This document shows, piece after piece, positions 7,680-16,202 of a stretch of DNA of 64,000 nt. Both the position numbers and the translations under genes were made by a program. This DNA is from Streptomyces sp. SLBN-31 (GTDB taxonomy: Bacteria; Actinomycetota; Actinomycetes; Streptomycetales; Streptomycetaceae). Where the stretch lies: contig NZ_VFNC01000001.1 of NCBI RefSeq assembly GCF_006715395.1, positions 744,001-808,000 on the forward strand. The letters are read 5' to 3'. Within the stretch, counting starts at the first letter, position 1, and each line of letters begins with the position of its first letter. The notes beneath the pieces are model-generated. The model was not told the DNA's origin. It saw only the letters and a list, made by a program, of their open reading frames with translations, and made no database searches.

Positions 7680-8516
7680 GTGTCCACGCCACCACCGCCG
7701 CAGGGCCCCTACGGGCCGCCGAACCCCTACGGAGGGCAGCAGCCCCCGCAGGGCCCCTACGCCTCCGGCCCGTACCCGCAACAGCCGCAAGGGCAGCCGC
7801 CGTACGGAACCCCCTACCCGCAGCAGCAGCCCTACGGCTGGGGCGCGCCCCCGATGGCCCCGCCTCCGCGCAGGCGCCGGACCGGTCTCGTGCTCGGCAT
7901 CGTCGGCGGAGTCGTCGCGCTGATCGTGGCGGTCGTCGTGGGGCTCGCGATGGTCGGCGCGAAGGTGACCGGCGGCAGCTTCCCCAAGGCCGAGTACACG
8001 CTGACGCTGCCCAGGACCCTGGTGGACGGCCGCTACGAGCTCGCCAAGGACCTCTCCGACACCGAGGGCCAGAAGGTCGAGAGCGAGGCGGAGGGCGCCT
8101 GGGACGCCAAGGACGTGCGGGCCGTGGTCGGCCAGTACAGCCTCGGCGGCGACCAGACCAGGGGCACGCTCGTGGTGTCAGGCATGTACGGGCGGTTCAA
8201 CCACACCGAACTGACCCGCAAGAACATGATGCGGGGCGCCGCCGAGGGCGCCGGCGCCAAGGTGGCCGTACCCGCGCAGGACTTCCACCCCGAGGGCGCC
8301 GACGGCATCACCGTCAGCTGCGAGGTGCTCACCCAGACCCAGCTCGGCACCCAGGTGACCGTGCCGGTCTGCGGCTGGGCCGACGGCAACACGGGCGCCT
8401 CCGTCGCCGAGGTCACCACCGCCACCATGAGCCAGGACCCCTCCGAGGTGGACCTGGACAAGGCGGCGGCGACGGCGGCTCAGATCCGCACGGAGATGCG
8501 CAAGCCCATCGGGTGA
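7680..8516 (+). CDS. Proline-rich membrane-anchored protein, function unknown
   Basis: A 278-residue protein starting at GTG 7680. Residues 1-63 are a cytoplasmic Pro/Gln/Gly/Tyr-rich tail with PYG and PQG repeats. Residues about 69-92 form one transmembrane helix after an RRRR stop-transfer patch (LVLGIVGGVVALIVAVVVGL). The rest is an extracytoplasmic domain with no recognisable catalytic motif. This layout is common among Streptomyces hypothetical membrane proteins. The first 48 bases after the ferritin-like gene hold no obvious terminator, so read-through is possible. Confidence 0.75.
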   Translation: MSTPPPPQGPYGPPNPYGGQQPPQGPYASGPYPQQPQGQPPYGTPYPQQQPYGWGAPPMAPPPRRRRTGLVLGIVGGVVALIVAVVVGLAMVGAKVTGGSFPKAEYTLTLPRTLVDGRYELAKDLSDTEGQKVESEAEGAWDAKDVRAVVGQYSLGGDQTRGTLVVSGMYGRFNHTELTRKNMMRGAAEGAGAKVAVPAQDFHPEGADGITVSCEVLTQTQLGTQVTVPVCGWADGNTGASVAEVTTATMSQDPSEVDLDKAAATAAQIRTEMRKPIG

Positions 8517-8523
8517 CGGGAGG

Positions 8524-9027
8524 TCAGACCGGACAGCCCAGGTCCTCGGGGAGATCCGCGGGCACCGGGGTCCGCGTGCCCGGCGGGAACGAGGTGCGCA
8601 GGGTGAACGCGTACGGCGTCGGGCCGTTGGCCCGCAGATGCAGGACGCGTTCCTCCGCCTCCGCGACCGTGGGGCGGTGGCCCGCCGGGACCCACCACAG
8701 GGCCACCATCGCCTCCGCGACCCGCTCGAAGAACTCCCGGCGCCGCGCCAGCATCTCGCGGTGCCGGCCCTGGTACATGTAGGCCGTCAGCGCGTTCGTG
8801 TCCCGCCACACGGACATGTTGATGATCAGCCACTCGTCGCCGAACACGCCGATGTCCGTCGCGTCGCCGCCGTCGCTCTGCAGCCGCCACACGAATCCGT
8901 CGGCGGCGTCCGCGTCGGCGTTCACGGGGTCGAGGTTGTCGACGAAGTCCTTCAAGTGCGGTGAGTCCAGCGGAGCTTTGAGACGGCCGATGTTGACCTG
9001 GGCGAGTTCGTACGCGGCTGAGATCAT
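8524..9027 (-). CDS. DUF3291-domain protein
   Basis: A 167-residue single-domain DUF3291 protein. The opening (YELAQVNIGRLKAPLDSPHL) and the middle (DEWLIINMSVWRDTNALTAY, then RRREFFERVAEAMVALWWV) are typical of this dimeric alpha/beta-barrel-like family, related in fold to antibiotic-biosynthesis mono-oxygenases. No catalytic role is established. It stands alone on the minus strand, seven bases from the convergent gene end at 8516. Confidence 0.85.
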   Translation of the reverse strand: MISAAYELAQVNIGRLKAPLDSPHLKDFVDNLDPVNADADAADGFVWRLQSDGGDATDIGVFGDEWLIINMSVWRDTNALTAYMYQGRHREMLARRREFFERVAEAMVALWWVPAGHRPTVAEAEERVLHLRANGPTPYAFTLRTSFPPGTRTPVPADLPEDLGCPV

Positions 9028-9114
9028 GGACCGAACGTTAGGTCGGGAGCCGCCGCGTCCGGTAGCCCCGTCTCATCGACCGAGAAGCCGCCCAGGACGA
9101 CCGAGAAGCCCCGC

Positions 9115-10572
9115 CTAGGAGTGCAGGACCGCCTCCATCACCGCCCGCGCGATCGGCGCGGCCACCCCGCCGCCGGTGATCTCACTCCGGTCCGCCGAAG
9201 CGTCCTCCACCACCACGGCCACCGCCACCCGGGGCTCGGGGTCGCGGTCCCCCTGCGCCCAGGACACGAACCAGGCGTACGGCGTCCCGGAGTTGCCGAC
9301 GCCGTGCTGGGCCGTGCCGGTCTTGCCGCCGACGGTCGCCCCGGGGATGGCCCCGTTGGTGCCGGTGCCCTCCGTGACCACGCCCTCCATCAGCTCCCTC
9401 ATCCGCTCCGCCGTCTCGCGGCGCATCACCTGGCGGACCGGGCGCGGCCCCGGCGCGGACAGCGTGCTGCCGCCGTCCGTCGTGGTCCGCTCCACCAGGT
9501 ACGGCTCCCGCAGCTCCCCGTCGTTCGCGACGGCCGCCGCGACCATCGCCATCTGCAGGGGAGTGGCCCGCGTGTTGTACTGACCGATCGAGGACAGCGC
9601 CAGCTGCGCCCTGTCGACCGTCGTGTCGAAGGTGCTCGGCGCCACCGAGAACGGCACACGCACACCAGGGTCGTTGAAGCCGAACGCCTGCGCCGTGGCC
9701 GCCATGTCCGCCACCCCGACATCCACCCCGAGCTTCGCGAACACCGTGTTGCACGACCACTCGAACGCGTCCCGCAGCGGTGCGTCCTCGCAGCCGTCGC
9801 CCTCGTTCGCCAGCAGCGTGCGCGTCCCCGGCAGCCGGTAGGGGTCGGGCGAGTCCGTCGGCCGGTCGACGTCCGTGACGACCCCCGCGTCCAGCGCCGC
9901 CGCCGCCGTGACCACCTTGAACGTCGAACCCGGCGGATACGTCTGCCGCACCGCCCGGTTCAGCATCGGCTTGTCCGGGTCTGCGTTCAGCCGCGCCCAG
10001 GAGCGTTCGGTGGCAGCGGAGTTGCCCGACAGCAGGCCCGGGTCGTACGACGGCGACGACACCAGCGCCAGCACCTTCCCGGTGGCCGGCTCCACGGCCG
10101 CGACCGCGCCCTTGCGCCCGTCCAGCCCCTCGTAAGCGGCTTCCTGCGCCGCCCTGTTGAGCGTGGTGACGACGTGTCCGCCCGGGCTGTGGGTCCGCGT
10201 GAAGTCGTTCCACAGCGGCAGCGGCGTGAGGACCGGGTCGGTGCCGGAGAGGATCGCGTCGTGCGTGTGCTCCAGCAGCGTGGTGCCGTACATCTGCGAG
10301 GCGAAGCCGGTGACGGGCGCGTACAACGGGCCGTCCGCGTACGTCCGTTCGTAGCGGAGCTGCTCGCGGGAGTCCCGGGAGCCGGTGACGGAGCGTCCGC
10401 CGACCAGGATGTCGCCGCGGGGCCGGTCGTAACGGGCGATCGTGGTGCGGCGGTTGGCCGGATCACGGTCGTAGGGGCCGGCCAGGACGATCTGGATGCG
10501 GGCGGCGTTGACGAGAAGGGCGACCAGGAGGAGCGCGCAGAAGGCGGCCGCGTGCCGGATGTACCGGGTCAT
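9115..10572 (-). CDS. Class B penicillin-binding protein (FtsI/PbpA-like transpeptidase)
   Basis: A 485-residue class B PBP. It has an N-terminal membrane anchor (residues about 8-30), a dimerisation domain and a transpeptidase domain with all three active-site motifs: STFK (in PPGSTFKVVT), SCN (in EWSCNTVFAKLG) and KTG (in VGGKTGTAQHG). It crosslinks peptidoglycan stem peptides outside the membrane. The ATG at 10572 overlaps the end of the SEDS gene by ATGA, so both proteins are made together, as expected for a SEDS-PBP synthase pair. It looks like the second Streptomyces pair outside the main division cluster (SCO5301/SCO5302, Sfr, from memory). Confidence 0.9.
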   Translation of the reverse strand: MTRYIRHAAAFCALLLVALLVNAARIQIVLAGPYDRDPANRRTTIARYDRPRGDILVGGRSVTGSRDSREQLRYERTYADGPLYAPVTGFASQMYGTTLLEHTHDAILSGTDPVLTPLPLWNDFTRTHSPGGHVVTTLNRAAQEAAYEGLDGRKGAVAAVEPATGKVLALVSSPSYDPGLLSGNSAATERSWARLNADPDKPMLNRAVRQTYPPGSTFKVVTAAAALDAGVVTDVDRPTDSPDPYRLPGTRTLLANEGDGCEDAPLRDAFEWSCNTVFAKLGVDVGVADMAATAQAFGFNDPGVRVPFSVAPSTFDTTVDRAQLALSSIGQYNTRATPLQMAMVAAAVANDGELREPYLVERTTTDGGSTLSAPGPRPVRQVMRRETAERMRELMEGVVTEGTGTNGAIPGATVGGKTGTAQHGVGNSGTPYAWFVSWAQGDRDPEPRVAVAVVVEDASADRSEITGGGVAAPIARAVMEAVLHS

Positions 10573-11930
10573 GGGGCGCTCTCGCCGTCGTACTGCCTGC
10601 GGGCGCGATCGCTGATCCGGATCAGCAGGGCGACGATCGCCCAGTTCGTGACGACCGAGGAACCTCCCTGCGCCAGGAAGGGCATGGCCATGCCGGTGAG
10701 CGGGATGAGGCCGGTGACCCCGCCCGCGATCACGAAGACCTGCAGCGCGACGATCGAGGCCAGACCGACCGCGAGAAGACGGCCGAAGGGGTCGCGCAGG
10801 GCGAGGCCGGCCCGGTAGCCGCGCTCCACCAGCAGGCCGTAGAGCAGGAAGATCGCGGACAGACCCGCCAGGCCCAGTTCCTCGCCCGCCGTGGCCAGGA
10901 TGAAGTCCGACTTGGTGGCGAAGCCGATGAGGACCGAGTGGCCGAGGCCCAGGCCCGTGCCCAGGACACCGCCCGCGGCGAAGGCGAACAGGGACTGGGC
11001 GAGCTGGTTCGGTCCCAGTCCCGCCTCGATCGACCCGAGCGGGTGCAGCCAGTCCTCCACCCTGCCGTGCACGTGCGGCTCCAGCCAGCCGACGGCCACG
11101 GCCCCCAGGGACGCCAGCAGCAGGCCGACGGCGATCCAGCCGGTGCGGCCGGTGGCGACGTACAACAGCACGACGAACAGGCCGAAGAAGAGCAGGGAGG
11201 TGCCCAGATCGCGCTCCAGGACCAGGACGCCGACGCTCAGCAGCCAGATGGCGAGGATCGGCCCGAGGACGCGGCCGGTGGGCAGCTGTACGAACCACAC
11301 CCGACGGCCCGTGTACGCGAGCGCGCTGCGGTTCGCGGCCAGGTACGCGGCGAAGAAGACCGCCAGCAGGACCTTCGCGAACTCGCCCGGCTGGATGGAG
11401 AATCCGGCGATCCGGATCCAGATGCGGGCGCCGTTGACGGCCGGGAAGAGGATCGGCAGGGCCAGCAGGACGAGAGCGGCGGCGACGCACACGTAGGAGT
11501 AGCGCTGCAGCCACCGGTGGTCGCGCAGCATCAGGACGACCACGATGAACAGGGCCACCCCCAGTGTGGACCACACCAGTTGGGCGGGGGCCGCCCGGTT
11601 GCCGGGCGTCTCCAGGTCGAGGCGGTAGATCAGGACCAGGCCGAGTCCGTTGAGCAGCACGCCGATCGGCAGCAGCAGCGGATCGGCGTACGGGGCCCGC
11701 AGGCGCACCGCCCAGTGGGCGAGCAGCGCCAGCACGCCGAGTCCGGCGCCGTAACCGGCGGCGCCGGGCGGGACGGTGCCGTTCCTGGCGAGGCCGACGT
11801 CGCAGTAGCCGTACACGCAGAGCAGGACGGCGAGGACGATCAGGGACAGCTCGATGCCACGGCGCCGGGGGAGGCGGACGGCGGGAGCGGGGGCGTCCGC
11901 CTCGGCCACGGCGGTTCCGGCGTTGGTCAT
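10569..11930 (-). CDS. SEDS-family peptidoglycan glycosyltransferase (FtsW/RodA/SpoVE-like)
   Basis: A 453-residue polytopic membrane protein of the SEDS family with about ten predicted helices. Family landmarks include WIRIAGFSIQPGEFAKVLL, the long extracytoplasmic loop, and the C-terminal GVTGLIPLTGMAMPFLAQGG signature. SEDS proteins polymerise lipid II into glycan strands together with a cognate class B PBP, encoded directly downstream with a 4-base overlap. The ATG is at 11930. Whether it serves elongation, division or sporulation cannot be decided from sequence. Confidence 0.92.
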   Translation of the reverse strand: MTNAGTAVAEADAPAPAVRLPRRRGIELSLIVLAVLLCVYGYCDVGLARNGTVPPGAAGYGAGLGVLALLAHWAVRLRAPYADPLLLPIGVLLNGLGLVLIYRLDLETPGNRAAPAQLVWSTLGVALFIVVVLMLRDHRWLQRYSYVCVAAALVLLALPILFPAVNGARIWIRIAGFSIQPGEFAKVLLAVFFAAYLAANRSALAYTGRRVWFVQLPTGRVLGPILAIWLLSVGVLVLERDLGTSLLFFGLFVVLLYVATGRTGWIAVGLLLASLGAVAVGWLEPHVHGRVEDWLHPLGSIEAGLGPNQLAQSLFAFAAGGVLGTGLGLGHSVLIGFATKSDFILATAGEELGLAGLSAIFLLYGLLVERGYRAGLALRDPFGRLLAVGLASIVALQVFVIAGGVTGLIPLTGMAMPFLAQGGSSVVTNWAIVALLIRISDRARRQYDGESAP

Positions 11931-11973
11931 GTCCGGAACTTACCCAAATAGTGGGTCTTGTGACCTCAGGGTG

Positions 11974-12588
11974 TCAGCACCAGCGTGGCGTGGGGCCGAA
12001 GGTGTCGATGTAACGGGCCGACCCCCAGGCCCAGGTGCCGTCCGTGAGGAGGTACCAGAGGTGGTTGCCCTGGATGTTCTGGCCGGTGGTCTTGCAGAAG
12101 ATCGAGACGCGCTCGCCCCGGTGGGCCACGCGGATCACCTGGCTGCCGCGGGTGGGCGCGCTGCGCAGGAACAGCTCGCTCGCGGTGACGACGCCCCGGT
12201 ACAGCCGCTGGTCTTGCTGGTCGCCGTTGCCTCCGCCGCCGCTCCAGCCGTCGTTGCCGCCCGACGTCTGGCCGTTGCCTCCGCCGCCGCTCCAGCCGTC
12301 GTTGCCGCCCGACGTCTGGCCGTTGCCTCCGCCGCCGCTCCAGCCGTCGTTGCCGCCCGACGTCTGGCCGTTGCCTCCGCCGCCGCTCCAGCCGTCGTTG
12401 CCGCCCGACGTCTGGCCGCCGCCGCCACCTCCGCCCCAGCCGTCGTCGCGGTCGGCCGTCTGGTTGCCGCCATGGTCACCCTCGCCGTCGGCGAGTGCCG
12501 GGGTGGCGCAGACGGAGGCGAGGAGGGCGCCGGCGGCGGTGGTTATGGCGAGGCGGGTGAGGGCGCCGCGGGGGGAGCGCAGGGACAT
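11974..12588 (-). CDS. Secreted SH3-domain protein with four perfect Gly-rich repeats
   Basis: A 204-residue secreted protein. The ATG at 12588 has GGAGG upstream and starts a signal peptide (residues 1-34, ending TPALA). Residues about 50-130 are a low-complexity linker with the 16-residue unit GNDGWSGGGGNGQTSG repeated four times, encoded by perfect 48-bp DNA repeats. The C-terminal 75 residues form a bacterial SH3-type domain (GVVTASELFLRSAPTRGSQV, then AHRGERVSIFCKTTG) with two cysteines. Bacterial SH3 domains usually bind cell-wall peptides; a wall-associated role is inferred. Confidence 0.82.
   Translation of the reverse strand: MSLRSPRGALTRLAITTAAGALLASVCATPALADGEGDHGGNQTADRDDGWGGGGGGGQTSGGNDGWSGGGGNGQTSGGNDGWSGGGGNGQTSGGNDGWSGGGGNGQTSGGNDGWSGGGGNGDQQDQRLYRGVVTASELFLRSAPTRGSQVIRVAHRGERVSIFCKTTGQNIQGNHLWYLLTDGTWAWGSARYIDTFGPTPRWC
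12226..12417 (-). repeat. Four tandem perfect 48-bp repeats inside the SH3-protein gene
   Basis: Units start at 12226, 12274, 12322 and 12370 and are identical base for base; a degenerate partial unit follows from 12418. Each encodes 16 residues, so copy-number change keeps the frame. The perfect identity points to recent expansion by slippage or unequal recombination. Confidence 0.95.
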
Positions 12589-12658
12589 GGGGTACCTCCA
12601 CGAAAAGGGGCGAACCTGACTATCCGCCACGTTAGGAGGAGTGCCGCGGGGCCGCCCG

Positions 12659-13927
12659 TCACGTTGGGCCGTCGGGGACGGCCGGGTCATGAGGAAGTGT
12701 CAGGACCGCCACCGCTCCGCCGTCCGGGGCGTTGCCGAACTCCAGCCGGGCCCCGAGCACCTCCGCCTGCCCGACCGCGATGGTCAGCCCCAGCCCGTGC
12801 CCCGTGGCCCCGCCCTCGGTCCGGAACCGCTGCGGACCGTGCTCCACGAGGTAGTCCGGGAACCCCTCCCCGTGGTCCCGCACGCGCACCACGGCCCCGT
12901 CCACCGTCACCGTCACCGGCCCCCGCCCGTGCTTGTGCGCGTTGGCGACAAGATTGCCCAGCACCCGCTCCAGCCGTCGCCGGTCGGTCTCCACCCGCAC
13001 GTCCCGTACGACGACGACCTCCGTGTCCGTACCCGACGCCCGCACCACCCGGACCGCCAGCGCCCCCAGCTCCTCGGTGTCCACGTCGAGCTTCTCCCGG
13101 CCGGTGTCCAGCCGGGAGATCTCCAGTAGGTCCTCGGTCAGCGTCCGCAGCGCCGCCACCCGGTCCCGCACCAGTTCCGTGGGCCGCCCGGGCGGCAGCA
13201 GCTCGGCCGCAGCGTGCAGCCCGGTCAGCGGCGTACGCAGCTCGTGTGCCACGTCCGCGGTGAACCGCTGCTCGCTCAGCAGCTTCCCCTGCAGCGAGGC
13301 CGCCATGGAGTCCAGCGCGGCGGCTACCGCGCCCACCTCGTCCTGCGGCCGCGTCGCATCCTCGGCCCGCGGATCACCGACCCGCGCGTCCAGGTCACCG
13401 GCGCTGATCCGGCGCGCCACCGTCGCCGTCGCGTGCAGCCGCCGCGTCACCCGCGTCACCGCGAACGCCCCCACCAGCAGCGTCGCCCCGATCGCCAGCC
13501 CCGAGGACCACAGGATCGCCCGGTCGAGCGCCGCGATGGTGCGGGACTGCTGCGCGTAGTCGACCTCCACGGCCAGCGCCCGGTTCCGGTCGGCGGGACC
13601 GGCCGCCCACATCGTGGGATGCCCGTGCTGCCGGGAGACCATCGTGCCGCGCTCGCCGTCCACCGCCAGCTCGCGCAGCGCCCGCGGCAGCCCCGGCGGG
13701 TCGACGCCCGCGCCCGGCAGCAGCGTGTCCCCGGCCTGGTAGGCCCGCGTCGCGTCCGTCAGCCGCGACAGTGCCAGGTCGCGGGCCTGGCCGACGGTCT
13801 GGTTCGTCACCGAGACGTGCACGAGCACGCCCAGCAGCGCGGCCAGCGCGCAGCACATCACCGCGATGAACACCGCGGCCTTCACGGCGAGCGTGCCGGC
13901 CCACTGGGGCAGCCCGAGCCTGCTCAC
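12659..13927 (-). CDS. Membrane sensor histidine kinase (HAMP, HisKA, HATPase)
   Basis: A 422-residue kinase starting at GTG 13927. Two transmembrane helices (about 13-36 and 138-160) bracket an extracytoplasmic sensor region, followed by a HAMP domain. The H-box (DVAHELRTPLTGLHAAAELL), N-box (VLGNLVANAHKHGRG) and G-box (ATGHGLGLTIAVGQ) are intact. No response regulator is adjacent. The upstream gene encodes a lipoprotein and overlaps by GTGA. That pairing recalls CseA/CseC of the sigma-E cell-envelope system, but here the regulator and sigma factor are missing. Confidence 0.9.
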   Translation of the reverse strand: MSRLGLPQWAGTLAVKAAVFIAVMCCALAALLGVLVHVSVTNQTVGQARDLALSRLTDATRAYQAGDTLLPGAGVDPPGLPRALRELAVDGERGTMVSRQHGHPTMWAAGPADRNRALAVEVDYAQQSRTIAALDRAILWSSGLAIGATLLVGAFAVTRVTRRLHATATVARRISAGDLDARVGDPRAEDATRPQDEVGAVAAALDSMAASLQGKLLSEQRFTADVAHELRTPLTGLHAAAELLPPGRPTELVRDRVAALRTLTEDLLEISRLDTGREKLDVDTEELGALAVRVVRASGTDTEVVVVRDVRVETDRRRLERVLGNLVANAHKHGRGPVTVTVDGAVVRVRDHGEGFPDYLVEHGPQRFRTEGGATGHGLGLTIAVGQAEVLGARLEFGNAPDGGAVAVLTLPHDPAVPDGPT

Positions 13928-14658
13928 GGGGTCGCCGAGGGGGAGGGGGACGGCGTCGAGGGGTGCCCGGTGTCCCGCCGGCCGTGCTCCCGCCTGCCGA
14001 TGTGCAGCATCTCGTCATGGGTGAGCAGCATGACCTTCTGCTCCGGGTCCCAGGTCCACTGGAAGCGGTACTCGTAGTCCGCGAGGTCGGACGGGGCGTG
14101 GATGATCACCGACCGCCCGGCCAGCTCGACCCCGCTGACGGCGTCGTTGTTCGACATCACCTGCACCACCCGGCCGGCCTCGACGGTGTACACGCGCACG
14201 GCCGTCTGGTTGCCGGGCAGCAACCGGAAGCCCAGCGTCAGATCCGGCTTCCCGTCCCCGGTCATGTCCCGGTAGTACGCCTTGAGCAGCGGGCACCTGC
14301 TGTCGGCGGGCTCCTTGCCGCAGTAGGCCATCCGGCGGGCCGTCACGCGGTACGGCGCCTTCGACCCGGCGTAGTCGTCCGGGTGCTGGGCGATCTCCCG
14401 GCGTACGAGGTCCAGCGGCGGCACCTCGCGGATGTCGCCGCCCGGCGCGGTGACGTGCATGGCCTCGGCCTCGCCGTTGTCGTAGTCCCAGGCCGGACTG
14501 GACGCGGGCGCGAGGTCCGGCCACAGCTTCGCCGGGCTGGTCGCCGTCGGCGTCGCCCCGGCCCCCTCCAGCCCGCCCGCGTCACCGCAGCCGGCCGCGG
14601 TCGCCGCCAGCAGCGTGACGGCGACCGCGGCGAGGGCGGTGCGAAGGGGGCGGGGCAC
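13924..14658 (-). CDS. Lipoprotein, CseA-like partner of the sensor kinase
   Basis: A 244-residue lipoprotein. The signal peptide ends in a lipobox (LLAATAAGC, Cys at about residue 24). The mature part includes a region like FG-GAP/repeat-domain proteins (YYRDMTGDGKPDLTLGFRLL) and a Pro/Ser-rich end. AGGAG precedes the GTG at 14658. The stop overlaps the kinase start (GTGA), so the two are co-translated. By analogy with CseA, it may damp the kinase at the outer membrane face; this is inference from layout only. Confidence 0.75.
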   Translation of the reverse strand: MPRPLRTALAAVAVTLLAATAAGCGDAGGLEGAGATPTATSPAKLWPDLAPASSPAWDYDNGEAEAMHVTAPGGDIREVPPLDLVRREIAQHPDDYAGSKAPYRVTARRMAYCGKEPADSRCPLLKAYYRDMTGDGKPDLTLGFRLLPGNQTAVRVYTVEAGRVVQVMSNNDAVSGVELAGRSVIIHAPSDLADYEYRFQWTWDPEQKVMLLTHDEMLHIGRREHGRRDTGHPSTPSPSPSATP

Positions 14659-14775
14659 GGGACTCCTGTGGCTGAGAACGATCGGTGGCCCAGTACACCC
14701 TATGGGGCCGAAGAAACGATTACCTCGCTACTCGGCCACGAACGATTACCGCGCTGCGCGGTCCGCAACGGCTCG

Positions 14776-15282
14776 CTACTCGGCCAGCTCCTCCAGCAGC
14801 CGGGCCGTCGGCAGCCCGGCCCGCAGATAGTCGACAAACAGTTCGTTGTGCAGGGCCCAGGGCGAGCGCCGGGCCCGGATCAGCCGGATCGCCTCCTCCG
14901 CGGTGTGCCCGCGCCGCACCAGGGCGTGCGCGACCACCAGACCCGAGCGGTTGTACCCGTGGTAACAGCGGACGAGGACCTTGCGGCCCTCGTCCAGTGC
15001 CTCGCTCGCGGCCCGCGCCAGGCGGATGACCCCCGCGAGCTGGGTCCCGTCCAGCGGCCCGTCCGGAATGGGCCACACATGGTGCTCGACGCCCGGATCG
15101 GGACCGTATCCGGGCAGTCTCAACAGGGTCTGGACGAGATCGAACTCATCCCGTACGACGACCGTCTCCACCTGTCCGGTCCGGCTCCGGAACTCGTGCC
15201 CGCCCATCCACAGACCGGGCACGATCTCGTTCCAGGGGCCGTCCGGAGCCGGTACGTCGGGTTGTTTTCCGCGGGTACGCAA
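14776..15282 (-). CDS. Protein-tyrosine-phosphatase-like (dual-specificity type) protein
   Basis: A 168-residue protein with the cysteine-phosphatase P-loop HC-type motif VRCYHGYNRSG (C-x5-R, about residues 106-112). Catalytic Cys and Arg are present, and an upstream Asp-rich segment (WPIPDGP) could supply the general acid. A strong GGGGAGG lies before a TTG start at 15282, in frame after a stop. The 3' end lies in a short duplicated sequence: CTCGCTACTCGGCCA occurs at 14724-14738 and 14772-14786. The substrate is unknown. Confidence 0.8.
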   Translation of the reverse strand: MRTRGKQPDVPAPDGPWNEIVPGLWMGGHEFRSRTGQVETVVVRDEFDLVQTLLRLPGYGPDPGVEHHVWPIPDGPLDGTQLAGVIRLARAASEALDEGRKVLVRCYHGYNRSGLVVAHALVRRGHTAEEAIRLIRARRSPWALHNELFVDYLRAGLPTARLLEELAE

Positions 15283-15390
15283 TCACGCCTCCCCAACTCC
15301 CCTCCAGCGGGGCCCAACTGCTCTCAAAGGTAGCCGGGTTCTTGCCGATGGAGCACCCCGCCTGTTCCCATGGTCGAGGGGTGATGGTGC

Positions 15391-16194
15391 ATGAACGGAC
15401 TGCGCGTCATACCGACCTGGCGACACGGTCAGGAACGGCTCTACGTGAGCCGTACGGACGGCCGGAACATCGCCTGGTACGACCGGGAGGCGGCCAGGAT
15501 CAACCTGCTCAGCGAGGAGGTGAGGGACGACGTACTGGAAGTGCTCGGCCCCTTCCTCACCGGCCCGGTGACGGTCGGCCCGCCACCGGTGCCCACGCCG
15601 GCCGAACTGGCCAGGCTCTCCCTCCACCCGGACGACGACCTGGCGCCCAACCGGCCCGGCGAGGCCCTGATCGTCTCCCTGGACCGCGACCCCGGACCGC
15701 CCCACCGCCTGCGCCCGGACCCGCGACGCCGGGCCCTGGCCGCGGAACAGACGGTCGGCGACGCCCTGGACCGGCTCGACGGCGCGGGCTGGCACGCCCT
15801 GCACTCCGTCCCGCTCCCGGGCGGGGACCGCATCCACCACCTGGCGATCGGCCCCGGCGGTCTGTTCGCGATCCACACCCTGCCCGCCCGCAAGCAGCGG
15901 GTGACGGTGACCGACCCCATGATCACCCTGGGCCGCCGCGACCCCCAGCCCCTGCTGCGCCGCGTCCGCGCCGACGCGGACCGGGCGTCCTACGCCCTCA
16001 CCGCCGAGGTCCACCCGGTCCTGGTCCTGGTCGCCCCCACGGACGTCTCCGTCACCGCCCCGCCACGCGAGGTCCGCGTGCTGCGCGACACGGAGATCGA
16101 GGGCCTGTCCCGCACCGGCGGCGTCCTGAAGCCGGCCGACGTGGAGGCGTTGCACGCGATGGCGCGGGACCGGGGGACCTGGGGTCGGGTGTGA
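15391..16194 (+). CDS. NERD-domain protein
   Basis: A 267-residue protein. The central part (ALAAEQTVGDALDRLDGAGW, then IHHLAIGPGGLFAIHT, then a segment starting PARKQRVTVTD) is a nuclease-related domain, NERD, found in many actinobacterial proteins. The N-terminal 110 residues are family-specific. NERD domains resemble restriction-type nucleases but often lack proven activity. Its position next to the LigD-polymerase and Ku genes suggests a DNA-related role, by context only. The genes are convergent, eight bases apart. Confidence 0.72.
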   Translation: MNGLRVIPTWRHGQERLYVSRTDGRNIAWYDREAARINLLSEEVRDDVLEVLGPFLTGPVTVGPPPVPTPAELARLSLHPDDDLAPNRPGEALIVSLDRDPGPPHRLRPDPRRRALAAEQTVGDALDRLDGAGWHALHSVPLPGGDRIHHLAIGPGGLFAIHTLPARKQRVTVTDPMITLGRRDPQPLLRRVRADADRASYALTAEVHPVLVLVAPTDVSVTAPPREVRVLRDTEIEGLSRTGGVLKPADVEALHAMARDRGTWGRV

Positions 16195-16202
16195 AGGGGC
16201 GC

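Noticed and set aside
9121..10818. Long plus-strand open frame opposite the PBP gene
   Set aside because: The minus-strand PBP has all active-site motifs; the plus frame is Arg/His-rich shadow sequence.
12226..12417. Regular 48-bp repeats resembling a CRISPR array
   Set aside because: The units are contiguous with no variable spacers, lie in frame inside a secreted-protein gene and encode Gly-rich repeats; there are no cas genes.
14716..14786. Short duplicated sequences near the phosphatase stop codon
   Set aside because: ACGATTACC and CTCGCTACTCGGCCA each occur twice within 70 bases, but with different offsets and no further structure; probably a small local duplication.
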